DNA of 64,000 nt from Datisca glomerata (lineage: Eukaryota > Streptophyta > Magnoliopsida > Cucurbitales > Datiscaceae): the NCBI GenBank assembly GCA_003255025.1, contig QANY01013420.1, positions 495,645 to 559,644 on the forward strand, in the 5' to 3' direction. The notes under the pieces are model-generated. The model saw only the letters and a program-made list of their open reading frames with translations. It made no database searches and had not been told where the DNA came from. The position numbers were made by a program, and so were the translations under genes. Shown piece by piece: positions 48,398 to 60,499 of this stretch (positions are counted from its first letter, which is position 1; each line of letters starts with the position of its first letter).

Positions 48398-49095
48398 TTT
48401 TTTTGTCAAAGTTACATTATAAATTCTAAAGAGAATGATGGAATATATAACTTGAACCACGACCTCTAAAATATGAGTGTGAAAACTTAACCAACTACTT
48501 TAATTCAACTTATCATCTAAATAACCCTTTAATTTAGTCAGATAGGAAATAAACATTTTTTAACGGTTAAAATCACTTAGTAAGAAGTGAAAGTGAAGAT
48601 AAGGACCAGAAAAATCATTGGCAAGTAAATTAGTTTAAATAATATATAATATTTCACTGTTTCTTCTAAATACATACTTATGTTAAAATCACTCTAACTT
48701 TGATTCTCTAGGTTACAGTTTTTAACAGAATCAATCATAAGAATTTTAATTTCAGAAAATAATTTTAAAATACGTGCGTACGGGTATTCAACTAGTTATT
48801 CAAAGCAATAAAAAAGTTCTATTGTAAACTCGTTTCAGATCATTCTAGCTCATTTCCAAGCATGGGTGGAAGAAGTTAACACTTAACAGACTGCCTTGCA
48901 TTTCAACTTTGTATTTATAACTCGGATTCCAACAATCACAACATATATATAATAACTCTGCTAAATCAAAAAAAAATTCTCTTCTTGCAAACATTGAAGT
49001 AACACAGCAGTACATCACAAAATCACCACTCATCTTTTTAGCAAACAAACAACAGAAAATCAGAAGCTCAATAAGTTGGGAGAGGTTCCTATCTT
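48398..49095 (-). other. Spacer and probable 3' UTR of the methyltransferase gene
   Basis: 48840-49095 is downstream of the stop codon and likely holds the 3' UTR. No AATAAA was found on the minus strand at the expected distance. The 67-codon ORF at 48845-49048 has no features. Confidence 0.45.
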
Positions 49096-51152
49096 TTACT
49101 TAAAGAACTCCATAATCCAAAAGTTACAGGCAAATGATTCATATCTGATGCCGCTGAATCCAGCTCCGGTCGCCAGTGCCATGAACTCCTCCTTAGTCCG
49201 CTCCTTTCCTCCTGGGTTCTGAGTCATCATCAGCACATCTATCTCCGATGTGCCTCGAAATTCCGCTGTTCTTTCAGGCATGGCTGGAAGAACAGCCTCC
49301 ATTACAATTACCTTTCCATCATCCGGAGTGGCACGGTAGGAGTTCTTCAACAGCTTCAAGCAATGCTCATCACTCCAGTCGTGCAGAATCCACTGTAAAA
49401 GAGTTTTTTATAATACTTCTAAGCAACAGAACTTGCTGTAAACACCTGTATCATGTTTATTTTTAAGATTTGGATTACAAATTGCTAATAAGGTTTGAAG
49501 ATATTCAGGGGGACAACCATTTGACCGGATTTATAAGCATTTGAGAGGTGGATTACAAATCCTTATTAAAAGCTTGAATTACAAATTCAATACCAAGGCT
49601 CATCGAGATTTTATGAGAAAAATCATAAATGCCTCTATTAAAATCTGAAAAATATACCAAGAAAGAATTTGAATGAAACTCACCTTCATGAAAATGGCAT
49701 CTCCTTCGGGAACACTCTCGAACATATCTCCTCCTACATGTTCTACACCTGCAATATAACAAAAACATACATATAAGAATCTACAGTTTCACATCAACAT
49801 GTAAGATTTGATAATGGAGAAGTTATCTTACCGGGATAGGAGGGGGCATGTTGAATAACATGAGGCAAGTCGAAATTAATACCCTTAATGTGAGGGTACT
49901 TTGAGATTATCATGTTAAGTGTGACTCCAAATCCGCCACCCACATCGACTACCTTGTTGAGGTTCTGAAACCCCTTGTAAGACTGGAGCATCTTTTTAAC
50001 GACGACGGTGGCGTGATTGAACATTGCGGTGTTGAAAACTTGATTAAACCTGGGGTCTTTTCCTGGGTACTCAAAAGCATGTGATCCATGGACTTTGTTG
50101 AATGGAATTCCTCCTTCTAGAACTGAACTCTTCAGTTCAGACCTGCACATCAATGATATTGATGAATTTAATTCATTTTTCAGTTCAAAAGCATGTGATT
50201 TTTCCAGGTTGGTGATGCAGTTTAAAAATCTATTTTTCCTTGTTATCTAAGGAGACCACACGTATACTGCTACATCATAGTAGTAATGAGCAATACAATG
50301 CTACATAATTTCTGTTATCTATATTTTTCATCTAAGGAGAATAATTACCAAGGAGAGAAGTTAATCTCAATTTCTCATAAATTTACAACTTTTGGAGGTA
50401 GGAAGTTTCTGCTTTCTATACTTGGAAAGTTAGCAGGGAAAAACTATACTCATGTAGAGCACCAGAATAAGTCAGTAAAAGAACTCAAAATTTATTGGGG
50501 TTGAGGCTTAGATTGTTGTTGGAAAAGAAAACTTCCCAATATGGCCTTAATTTTGGGAATTGTAAAAAAGAAAATAGTAGTTTATAGAGACAGTTTTGCA
50601 ACAAACCAGGGATGAGTGAAATAACAGAATGAAAGCAGGAAGACAATATCAAAAATAGCAGAACAAGAAGCAAAACCCAAATAACAAAGCAAGTAAAGGG
50701 AGAAAAGAAACAGACCAGCTTTCCAAGAAGATTTTATCTTGAATCAAAGCCAGAACAGGGCCCAACGAAACCCCATCTTCATTACGAACAAAATATTTTG
50801 AAACAGGATTAAGGCTGTAAACCCTGTTGAAATCGCCATGATCACCACCACCCAGAGAGCAATCAAGAACAGAATGGCTAACGAGAAGCCTAAGGATCCG
50901 GTCTATCATCATGGGGGCATCCGGGTTTTTAGTGGGCATCTGGGCTGCGATTTCTACAGCCGAGAGGTTGGCAGCTGGGCCAGCTTTGGCTATAATTTCA
51001 AAAATGTCAAGATCAAAAGCCGATTGAAGAGCCATAGGAAGAACAGACAAGTTCACCAGCTGAGTGGCATAGGCGAAATGTTGTTGTTCATTGTCTTCTT
51101 CATCATGGGTACGAGTGGAAATGGTGGATTGGGTCTCAGCTGAAGAGGCCAT
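49096..51152 (-). CDS. COMT-family plant O-methyltransferase (369 aa, 4 exons)
   Basis: The protein would transfer a methyl group from S-adenosylmethionine to a phenolic hydroxyl, in the cytosol as a homodimer. Exons by splice inspection: 50716-51152, 49832-50142, 49684-49748, 49392-49096; all introns are GT-AG and the joined frame is open for 369 codons, typical family length. N-terminal dimerisation domain residues about 20-125; SAM motif VVDVGGGFG at 210-218; [10 protein letters not shown] at 233-242; [17 protein letters not shown] at 255-271. The catalytic triad His275 (LHDWSD), Glu303 and Glu335 has the same spacing as alfalfa COMT. Substrate-pocket positions differ from classical COMT: the usual Met-Asn is Leu136-Ile137, and the usual His in EYHG is Pro172. 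The substrate may therefore not be caffeate. The start is the first ATG after in-frame leader. It is flanked by transposons on both sides. Confidence 0.93.
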
Positions 51153-51227
51153 TACAATAAAACTTTTTCCTGTGTTTTGAAAATGGGGTTGTGAGGAAGA
51201 AGGGATGAAGCTGTAAGCTAACCCGAT

Positions 51228-51248
51228 GAGGGGATTTAAAGGGTAAAT
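51228..51248 (-). promoter_or_regulatory. Candidate TATA-like box of the methyltransferase gene
   Basis: On the minus strand ACCCTTTAAATCCCC lies about 85-90 bp upstream of the ATG, leaving a short leader (CTTCATCCCTTCTTCCTCAC). A weak TTTAAAT core only; not tested. Confidence 0.35.
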
Positions 51249-51259
51249 GGGAAGAGGAG

Positions 51260-52824
51260 TTGGGAGATGATCAGATGACTAATGATGGTCTCAATTGAAG
51301 TGGCAAACAAGGAATTTTTCTATGGAAACATGTATTGAGATTATTGTAAAATACTAATATCACCCACTTTTGAAGTACGGTCCTATGAGATCATTCCTTC
51401 CAACTTCGTTTTTCTTTTATATTATTTCTCCCACTTAAATATAAAATAATTCAGTCTCTTTTAAAGGGTAACATTTAACATGTATGTAAACATATATATT
51501 TTAATCTCGCCCGTCATTCAATATACTATACATTAACATGCATACTAACAGAGGTTCGTTGAGTGCAATTTTTGAAATGAACTAGACATACACTTAGACT
51601 TCATTCTACATAATAGGTCTTAAATGGGTGTGTTTATATGTATTTCAAATGGGATAAATATTGAAATCGTTTTTACTAAAAATCAGATGAAAAATGAAAT
51701 GATCAGAAATCAAAATCAGAATCTAAAATTAAATTAATGCATTTATAAACAAACGATCTTTATAAGTTGTAATTAAAAATGAACTGACATCAAATGCAAG
51801 TTTATATTATGTTGATATTCTTGATATTTTTTCCTTTTTATTTTTGGGTGATGGATTACCATTCCAAGAGACTTTCATATGATCACACCTGAAGTTTCCA
51901 TCCATTCTAAAGCTAATACCGTAGATTGTTTTTTGCTTTTTCCGACTCTCTTGACTTAGTACTCAGTGGTGTGAAAATGATGAATTTGTTCTCCTTCGTC
52001 TCACTCACACCATAGGGAATCATTTTTCCACCAACTTTGTCCAATCCTTTTGATTCTTGCAGCAAACAGTCAACACTATTCTCAGCAGTCCTTTCTTTTT
52101 CTTTGTTTGGGGTGGGTTTGGTAGATGATTTTATAATAATATTTTGACAACCAATCCCTATACTACCAATCCCTATTGTTGGTTGAACACGATTGCACGC
52201 CAAATTCACTAACCAAAGGGTTCAATTCATCTCTGTTTGGAAGATCTCAAAAGCACGTCATGTTCAGCAGATTTAAACAGTTAATTTAGATCTGTATGAT
52301 TCAAATCTATTGATTACATATAATTAAAATTTTAGATTTATCTCTTATTTTAATCAGATTTAAATCATTTAATTTTTTGAATGAACGATTTAAATACAAC
52401 ATAATGATATTGAACCAATGATCCATGAGATATCTCTATTGTTAGTCAGCACATGAAGAAAGAATGAATCGTTTCTAATGACTTTAATTAGAGTAAAACC
52501 TACTCTTTGGACCCACTGATTCGGTAGTGATATATAAAAATGATGACCTCTGCAAGTGCTTTCTTTTTGTCGTCAGCATCCTACATAATATTTCCAATAT
52601 TTTAATGTCAATATTATTCTGAAAAATCAAATTAAGTCATCACAATGTCAACAGAGTGTCCCCTTTTGTGTCTATTTTTTCATTTTTTGAAGAATAAAAG
52701 TAAAGCTCTGTGGGTTAAATATATTTTTGGAAAATTCCAATGCTTTTCTTTATTATAAATTAAAAACTTAGTTGGTTACACCATTTGAATTGAAATCTCT
52801 AAATGATAGTTTGTTTTCGACTTT
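51260..52824. other. Upstream intergenic region
   Basis: Mostly AT-rich. The only sizeable ORF is minus 51913-52209 (98 codons, Lys/Ser/Thr-rich, no recognised domain, in-frame ATG at 52209). It could be an exon remnant or chance; I see no splice partners. Confidence 0.4.
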
Positions 52825-54560
52825 TCGCGTAGTAAAGTTCGTGATAAAATTATTTTTTAATATTTTTTTAATATTTGTTATAAGTATTCTCATTGTCATG
52901 ATAAAATGATTCAACCTGATAAAATAATAATATCACATTACTTTCCCTAACACTTTCTCACAAAACTTCATTTTACCAAATAACTTTTACATCTTACAAC
53001 ACATCTACACATTTTTCAAAAAAAATTTACTTTTCTAAATCTCCATAAAAATTATAATTATTTATTTCAATTATTCATACTTGATTTTGATATTTTATTT
53101 TCTTCAAGATCAAAACCTCACACATTTTTCAAAATAACTTTATCAAATAACTTTCACATCTTACGACACATCTACACATTTTTCAAAATAACTTTTACTT
53201 TTCTAAATCCCCATAAAAATTATAATTATGTGTTTCAATTATTCATACTTGATTTTGATATTTTATTTTCTTCAAGACCAAAAACTTACAAAAGTGTCGT
53301 AAAATATCCCGATCTTGGTGGAACCGAAACGTCCTGATACTGAATTTTGAGATTTTTTTCGTCCATTCTGACTCATCCGCCAACTTGTCTTAGGGTCGTC
53401 TCGTGAGATTAAGATATGCACGTTAATTATAATGAATGAAATAAAATATTAAGTTCGAATTAATGATATATAAGCTCTTCATATATAAAAACATAAAATC
53501 TAAATTATTAGAATACATGTTATCATATAAAATATTTTTTTGAAATTAAAATTAGTTTCTTCCCTAAAATATATATTATTCATAAACTATCAATATTTAA
53601 AAAATACTAAATTTATTAAAGATAACTAGATTATTTATCACATCTCATTTTTGCGTGGAGGACTGGACCCGTGGGACGAAACCACGAATGGAGGTCCCTC
53701 AATCATTTATATTCAGTTTTAGATTACATTCTAACCAAAATATATAAAAAAAATTACATCATTGTTATGTTTTGTTCATGTGGCAGAACAAAAATATTTT
53801 ACCCGTTCCTGCCAGAACGAAAGGATATTGATTATCATGATATACATATCTACGGAAGAAAAGTACATGTAACGGGAAAACAGTTGTGTATTATTAAATA
53901 TTTTAATGTGTTAATATAAACTACGGTTATTTATATCAGGTTTATTTTTATATATAAAATAGGAGAATTGTATGATAATTAATTTACAATATCAGAGAAA
54001 ATTTAATCAAACATGGCATGAATTATTAAATTTTTTTAATAGTTACTAATAGAGAATCTGTATACAATTTTGCTATGTAATTTTGAACAAGATGTCATTA
54101 AACCTTATTTGTATGGTGTAAGTAAAAAAATTATTTTAGTTTTTGACATAGTAAGAGAAAAGTAGTTGATTTAATTTTATTGATGGGTTAATAAAATACT
54201 TAATTAATTAGTGCATAAAATAATGTGTGTGTGTGTACAAGACATAATGTGTATTAGAATCTATATCATTGACAACAAATTAAAAATTGATAAAAAAATT
54301 ATAAATAATAAATAATTTTATTACTTGAATATAATTTATATAATTTTTCCAACAATTTTATCAAACTTTCTCACATAACTTTACTCAAGGATCCTAATAC
54401 CAAACAAAGAAATCGTACTTTACAATAACTTTTTTCATTTAACCATGCGTTACCAAACATGTTAATCTTAATATCTTGTCATCTAACTTTACCACTTAAA
54501 CTTTCTCTGAAACTTAACTTTCTCAGTATTTTTACTTAATCTGTACCAAACGGTACCTAA
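52825..54560. mobile_element. Non-coding interspersed repeat, copy B
   Basis: Same orientation and order as copy A (16357-17853). It carries an internal tandem duplication of about 170 bp absent from A (about 52950-53110 and 53115-53280, each with CATCTACACATTTTTCAAAA and TTTTATTTTCTTCAAGA). Ends near TAGTTTGTTTTC and GTACCAAACGGTACC. No coding capacity recognised; ORF 53671-53919 is not supported. Confidence 0.75.
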
Positions 54561-54896
54561 GAGACTCGAATCAGAGACCAAAATAAAATTTTAGACCTGC
54601 TCACTCTAGTTGATAAGGATGAGAGAAAAAACTATACATACACTTAATTTTATTGACTTCACATCAGACTTGATGCTTTTGAGTTCAAATTCTACTTGTA
54701 GTAATACTAAAAGAAAATACGAGTTTGAATGTACAAATGTATTTAAAGTAATTGCATCAAATAGACAAGTTTTGAAACTCACTTTAAAAAATAACAGTTA
54801 TTTTTCAATTTTATAATAATAGACAAGTTTTTTTGTCACGCCATCAATCATTGATTGATTGAGATTTGAATAGACGATACTACCACTGATTTTACT

Positions 54897-55098
54897 GACT
54901 TTCAAATATAATTTTATTTTATTTTATATTAATTATATCAATATTTAATTAAGGACATTAATTCTTTCCTTATTTATAGCTAATGTTGAAATTTACAGAT
55001 TTTCAAATATGATTTTATTTTATTTTTTATTAATTATATCTATATTTAATTAATGATGTTAATTATTTTTTATTTATAGCTAATGTTGATTATAGAAG
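54897..55098. repeat. About 100-bp direct duplication, AT-rich
   Basis: Two adjacent copies running from TTTCAAATATRATTTTATTT to TTTATAGCTAATGTTGA (about 54900-54998 and 55002-55092). Confidence 0.8.
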
Positions 55099-55109
55099 AT
55101 ATTAAAGCA

Positions 55110-55835
55110 ATTGAATGATTCAATAATCAATTATTGATTATCTCAAAATCAAACATTTTTTTGTCAATCAATGATACCGAAAAATTCAGGTTGATCAATA
55201 AGATGATCAATCCATTGACCCTATAATATAATTTGGGGCGAATGGATTGATCAGTCATTGTCATTGATTGACCTAAAAATTTTGAATCAATCAGTAAGAT
55301 GATCAATCCATTCGTCACAGTCTATTATAGAAGCGTTTGAAACATGTTCGACTCAACTCATTGTTTGACCCAAAAATGTTTCAAAAACTCCTATAATAGA
55401 TTGAGACGAATGGATTAATTAGTCAATAAAAAATATATCATTGATTGACCTGAAAATTTTAGGTTTAATTCATTCGTGTCCAATAATAGTTTTGGACTAA
55501 TAGATTGATCAATTAATCTATTATATATCACTGATTGACTCAAAAATTTCAGGTCAATTAATGGGATGATCAATCCATTGACCATATAATATAGATTGAG
55601 ACGAATGAATTGATTAGTCAATCAATCAATGGTTGACCCAAAAATTTTGAATCAATCAACTAGATGATTAAACCATCCCGCTCAGTATATTATAGAGACG
55701 TTTGAAACATCTTCGACTCATCTCATTGATTGACTCGAAAATGTTTCAACACTCTTATAATAGTTTGAGACGAAATAATTAATCAGACAATAATTGATAT
55801 ATCATTGATTGACCAAAAAATTTTCTCTTAAAGGG
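55110..55835. repeat. About 190-bp tandem/inverted repeat array
   Basis: Recurring blocks: TCATTGATTGACC, AAAAATTTTGAATCAATCA, AGATGATCAATCCATT, TTATAGARRCGTTTGAAACAT and ATTGAGACGAATGRATT. Large blocks repeat at about 365 bp (for example 55326 and 55691) and smaller ones at about 190 bp (55401 and 55591). Many blocks are near-palindromic around TGATTGACC...GGTCAAT. The minus ORFs here are repeat translations. Confidence 0.8.
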
Positions 55836-56215
55836 AAACACCAGCTAAGGCACTAAGAAGAGTAGCAAACAGCTAATATCGTTCCTCCCTAATCTCTAAA
55901 AGCTTCAGCCTTTAGACGGGATGCTCTAGTTGCTGCTAGTTGCTCTTAGCTGAATGCCTTGCTTCGCCCTACAGCTAGTGGGACAACGACTACTAAGATA
56001 GACGACAGGAGAACACCTTGGCTTTACTACTTTTCTGTTCTTACTAATCCTTCTCTTCTTTCTAGGCCTGGACTAATGCTTCCTTATGTCCGCCATTAGC
56101 TTAAGGCTAGTGTAACGGAGGGCTTCCTGGCAAGAAGCTTTATAGTTAGGGGTGAAAGAGCTTGTTTGCCTTTCTTCTTTCTGACTACAAGATTTTTGAG
56201 TGGTTTCTAACAATT
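55836..56215. other. GC-richer segment of organelle-like composition (possible mitochondrial insertion)
   Basis: Base composition and word use change abruptly (for example CTTGCTTCGCCCTACAGC, GGGACAACGACTACTAAG), with far fewer A/T runs than either flank. The texture resembles plant mitochondrial intergenic DNA, a common source of nuclear inserts. No gene is recognisable and the identity is inference only. Confidence 0.4.
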
Positions 56216-56579
56216 TTTAAATTTTAAATTTTTTATTGATGTCTAGCATTAATTGGCTTCCTATAATTAATCAAATTTTAAATATTACTCTCAGCATTAA
56301 TTACTTTCTCAATCTAAACATTTTTCATATTGATACATCAATTATTTATCACTGATTTACCAAAAAATTCGTCAAACACACCATTATTAGATTGTGGTAA
56401 TTTTGATATACAATTATTGATAGTTACGGTAATATACTATTTACTTATTACTTTTAAAAACTTGTCATTTCTTAAATCACCACCCTTAAAGTTGTCTATT
56501 TTGCAAAATTTCTCATGTATTTAGTTGACAAGTTAAGTAGAAACCAATAATTAAGCTCTCACATTTCCACTCATTTATT

Positions 56580-57707
56580 TAGGGGTGTTCACGGTTCGAT
56601 TTGATTAATTTTTTTAAGAGAAAACCAAATCGAACTGAAATTTTCGGTTCGGTCATATATCGAACTGATCTGAACCGAACCGTGAATATCATATGAAGGA
56701 GAAAACCAAATCGAACAAAATTTTTTGGCATATAGCGAACTGAATCGAATCATAAATATCATATAAACCTGAACCGAACAAAAAGTTTATGTTCAGTTGG
56801 GTTGGTTATACGGTTTGGCAGTATGTTCTGAGAGAGAAAAAACTTCTATCAATCCGCAGATCTATTAAATCCAATCCCTAAATCCCTAAATTCAATACCT
56901 AAATCCCTAAATTCAACACCTAAATCTCTATCCAATCCTTAAATCCCTAAATCGCTGAAATTTTCCACAAAGCTATTTGCTAACACCCTTTCTTTTTAGA
57001 GAATAAAATGGTAAATCAACAATTTTTGTCAGAAAACAAGACATGCTGAAGAAGAAAAACATCGAAGGCATGATAAATTAACAAAATTCATCCAAAACCT
57101 ATAAAATTAAAACTTCCAATAAACACATCAAACCACCTTTATGATGAAAAAGAGGCACAAAACACAAATACAGTAGAAATTTCTTCCAATTTTTTCTTCC
57201 AGCATCAAGCATGAAACTCTTCGTTCTTCTTCAGCCTTTCAAAAATGCCTGTGCCCGTAAGCTTGGCGACTTCAATCATACATGGAAGTAATTTCTTTCT
57301 CTTCAAAGAAATGGATTTCTTTGTCTCCTTGATACTCCCTATAAAACACCCAGTTATAACGCTACGAGGGATAGAGATGACAGAGGAGACGAGAAAGATG
57401 GAGAGAGCTCGATCAAAATGGAGCAACAGTCGATGGAGTGGAGATCGAATCGTGCGCGCGAGGTGTGGGAAGAAGACAGAAACCTAGGGGTTGCTTATAA
57501 ACAACTTAAAACGACGAAGTGTAAGGTCCATGGGGGCTTGTCGGTACTTTTTATATAAACAACGTAGTTTCGGTTAAGACTGGTTCGGTTCGGTTTGAAA
57601 TGTAATAAAATTTTGAACCGAAGTGAAACTTTAGTTTTTCAACCAAGTTGAACTGAACTGCATATACTTACTGAACCGATTGAACCAGTCATTTTCGGTA
57701 CACCCCA
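56580..57707. mobile_element. hAT-type non-autonomous element, copy 3 (1.1 kb)
   Basis: Starts TAGGGGTGTTC, ends GTACACCCCA, with a perfect 8-bp TSD CATTTATT (56572-56579 and 57708-57715). Subterminal arms are rich in GGTTCGG/CCGAACC words (56590-56815; 57570-57700). The interior (about 56830-57540) is unrelated to copies 1 and 2 and has CAATCCCTAAATCCCTAAATTC repeats (56870-56960) plus a GC-richer stretch (57190-57490) with overlapping 73-80 codon ORFs on both strands. These may be captured host sequence, but no gene was recognised. Confidence 0.85.
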
Positions 57708-57715
57708 CATTTATT

Positions 57716-58780
57716 TATGAATTCAAATTAATTTTTCATATCATATTATTTTCTAAAAATGAATGGTGAACATGTAAATGAAGCTTATCCTAATAGTACT
57801 ATGAAAAAAAAGTAGTACCAAGTTTTCGGTATTTTATGACATTTCAAAAATATCGAAGAATTACTGAAGTATCACGTCCAATGCATGTGTACCAACTTAT
57901 GATATTTTATTTCGTTTCACAAATTTTGTCCACGCACAGATATAGAATGATACACACGACTATGAAGTAATAATTTAAGTCAAAGCAAATTATATATAGA
58001 AAAAGATATTTACTTAATGTGCTTAATATTAATTTTCTTTCAATAAATTTTAAGAGAGTCTTATAATACATGTTGCCTAAGCTAATTAGTTAAAAAATAC
58101 TGAGTTAATTTGAGACTAATCATTTACTTTGTCTTTTTATATGTTGAATAGTAATAATGATACAAAATGTTTTTAAAGATCTTAATTTAAACAAAATGGT
58201 TGAAAAACCTTTCATGTGATTTTGTATGTTTAATTTTAAAGGTAATTGAGGGGGTTATATTGTCCAAAAATATTTCTCCAACTTTTATACATTTATATAG
58301 AGTATAGATAGATATAGATTCATGTTTTGTTTTCTAGATTTATAGAGGGAAGCGAAACCTAAAAAAACCACCTCTTTAGTAAGTACTAAAAATGTGTTTG
58401 TCAGGCATAAAAAATGGAAGTTTTTAAATGTTAGGTTGTGACACTTTAATTTTAGTGGTAGTTTGATACGATACGGAAAGTAAATGAATTTTGGAGTAAG
58501 ATTTCCAAATTATAATTATGAAAAAGTAAAATGACCGAAAAACTAAGATTACCATGTTTGATATATATAAAAATATTATGATAAAGTAATGAGATATCAA
58601 ATATTATCAAATATTTTTTTACTCTCGAAATATATTTGAATAATTGTGGGAATGAAGAAAAGAAAGTTGGGCATTTTTAAGAATAAAGTATGGAAAAGAT
58701 GCTTGAGATTAAAAACCCTCAAAATTGGGGGTTGTCAAGTACCCTCCAAAAGAGAGTTGTTGAAGATGTCAAAAATCAAT
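57716..58780. other. AT-rich spacer with a fragment of the copy A/B repeat
   Basis: About 58440-58620 resembles the reverse complement of the right end of copy A (GTAGTTTGATACGATACGG, AAGATTACCATGTTTGATA). Nothing else recognised. Confidence 0.45.
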
Positions 58781-59570
58781 TGTTGAAGCTTTAAGACTAA
58801 GTCTAAGTGTTTGAATGAAAATGAAGGAAAAGTAGTAGGTAGCTAAAAAGCTAAAATCTCACGTTACTAAGGTAAAGTTCGAAAGTGTGGTTTATAAGTC
58901 CCTACATTGAGCTTTGGGGTCACACCAAATTTTATGAAGGAGTGAGGACTTAGATGGCACATAAGTGATTCATATATGCACATGTGACACCTTCATTGTC
59001 CGGCCAGCACAACCTGACCTTGTCTAGATTAAACTTTAACATTTTTTCTATATGTTTATTGTATTTTTTTGAACAGTTAAGAGATAGGAACTGTCTCTCC
59101 CTCAACTGCCCACGGATTGTCCTTTAGTGGGAAAGTTATTGAAGAGTGTAGAAGACAATTCCTTTCATGTGAAGGGGCAGTTTTCTTGAGAATAAATTTA
59201 CCTCCTTTCTATGTATATCATTGAAAAACACATGAGTCGGTAATTGACAATTGATTTTTCCATAGAGCATATGTTTGTGTGGTAGTCTGTGTGGAGAAAG
59301 AAAATTCTTTTCGACTTCTGTAGATATGAAGTGTTCATTTGCTACGTTTTCAATCTGGGTAGTTGTATCCTGCAGAAATATTCAACGTAGTCTCCAAGCA
59401 AGCCTGTGGAGGATGAAATAGTTTTTAGGTCATTGCTTCAGGAAGGCTCTATAAAATCAATTTTCTGTTGTAATTTTCATTTAAAATTTTATAATCTTTC
59501 CCTAGACTGTTCATTTTAGAGTCTTCAATTTTTCTAGTTTAATTCAAGCACTCATCTATGGGGTATTTCA
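58781..59570 (+). repeat. Copia D 5' LTR (3' end approximate)
   Basis: Starts TGTTGAAGCTTTAAGACTAAG. Matches 63875-64000 through GTAGCTAAAAAGCTAAAATCTCAC and TTTATAAGTCCYTACAT. The end near 59570 is a guess because the partner is cut and no standard PBS is visible. Confidence 0.7.
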
Positions 59571-59679
59571 CTATACCACGGATCTAACAATCTAAAGACA
59601 GACCTCATCATAATTGAGCAACCTACTCTACTGTCAAGCAGTGCCTCATGTTGAAAAAAAATCAAGGGAGAAGATTTCA

Positions 59680-60390
59680 AGAGATGACAACAGAAGAGTG
59701 TTTTATCTAACAACTTTGAATCTGGCTCACATTTTGAGGGATGAATGTCTTGTTACTCCAAAGGACAAGTAAATTAATGAGACGAAATCTGCAAAAGAAT
59801 CATGGATGCATTCAAATTTTCTCTACCGCAACTACATCTTGAGTAGTCTTGTGAACATTTTCTACAATGTGTACTCACCGTTTAAGGCGTCAAAGGATTT
59901 ATGGCAAGTTTTGGAAAAGAAGTAAAAAATCGAGGAAGGGAAGTTCTTTGTTAAAAGGTTTCTAGAATATTTAATGGATGACAAGAGTAAGGTGGCCAGC
60001 CAAGTTGAAGAACTCTAACTCCTTTTTAATGAGTTGACCAATGAGGGTATGATAATCAGTGAGTCGTTTCAAGTGGCTGCGACAATTAATAAATTACCAC
60101 CATCATGGAAGTAATTCAAAAGTTACTTGAAGCATAAGCAAAATGACAGAACAATGGAGCTCTCGTGGTGAGACTTCGAATCAAGGAAGATAACTGAAAA
60201 ATTGAACTCAAGTTACTGTCCTCTTCCATGGAGATGAAAGCAAATGTGTGGAAAGAGGGAAACCAAAGTCAAAGAATAACACATGGAAAGCCATGAGCAG
60301 CGGCCACAAAGATACAGGTAACAAGCAGATTGAGAGGACTTGCTGGGTGTGCGGTAAAGCCAGACATAGAATAAAGGACTGATGACACAA
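59680..60390 (+). pseudogene. Copia D gag
   Basis: LNLAHILRDECLVTPKDK, KSAKESWMHSNFLYRNYILS (about 59785-59845), FYNVYSPFKASKDLWQVLEK (about 59855-59920), RFLEYLMDDKSKVASQVEEL (about 59960-60015) and ESFQVAATINKLPPSWK (about 60063-60110) form a UBN2 gag. The zinc knuckle CWVCGKARHRIKD (about 60340-60378) has its last Cys replaced by a stop. Several frame breaks. Confidence 0.85.
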
Positions 60391-60499
60391 AGAGGACCAC
60401 ATAATGAGCGATAACCCTTACAACGATCATAAGAACATTTTAGCAAACATGGTCGAAATTTATGACCTATGTGTAACACATCTGCGTTATGCATCATCA

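Noticed and set aside
50649..50715. Extension of methyltransferase exon 1 to 50649
   Set aside because: This is intron read-through; the GT donor at 50715-50714 joins in frame to the AG at 50144-50143.
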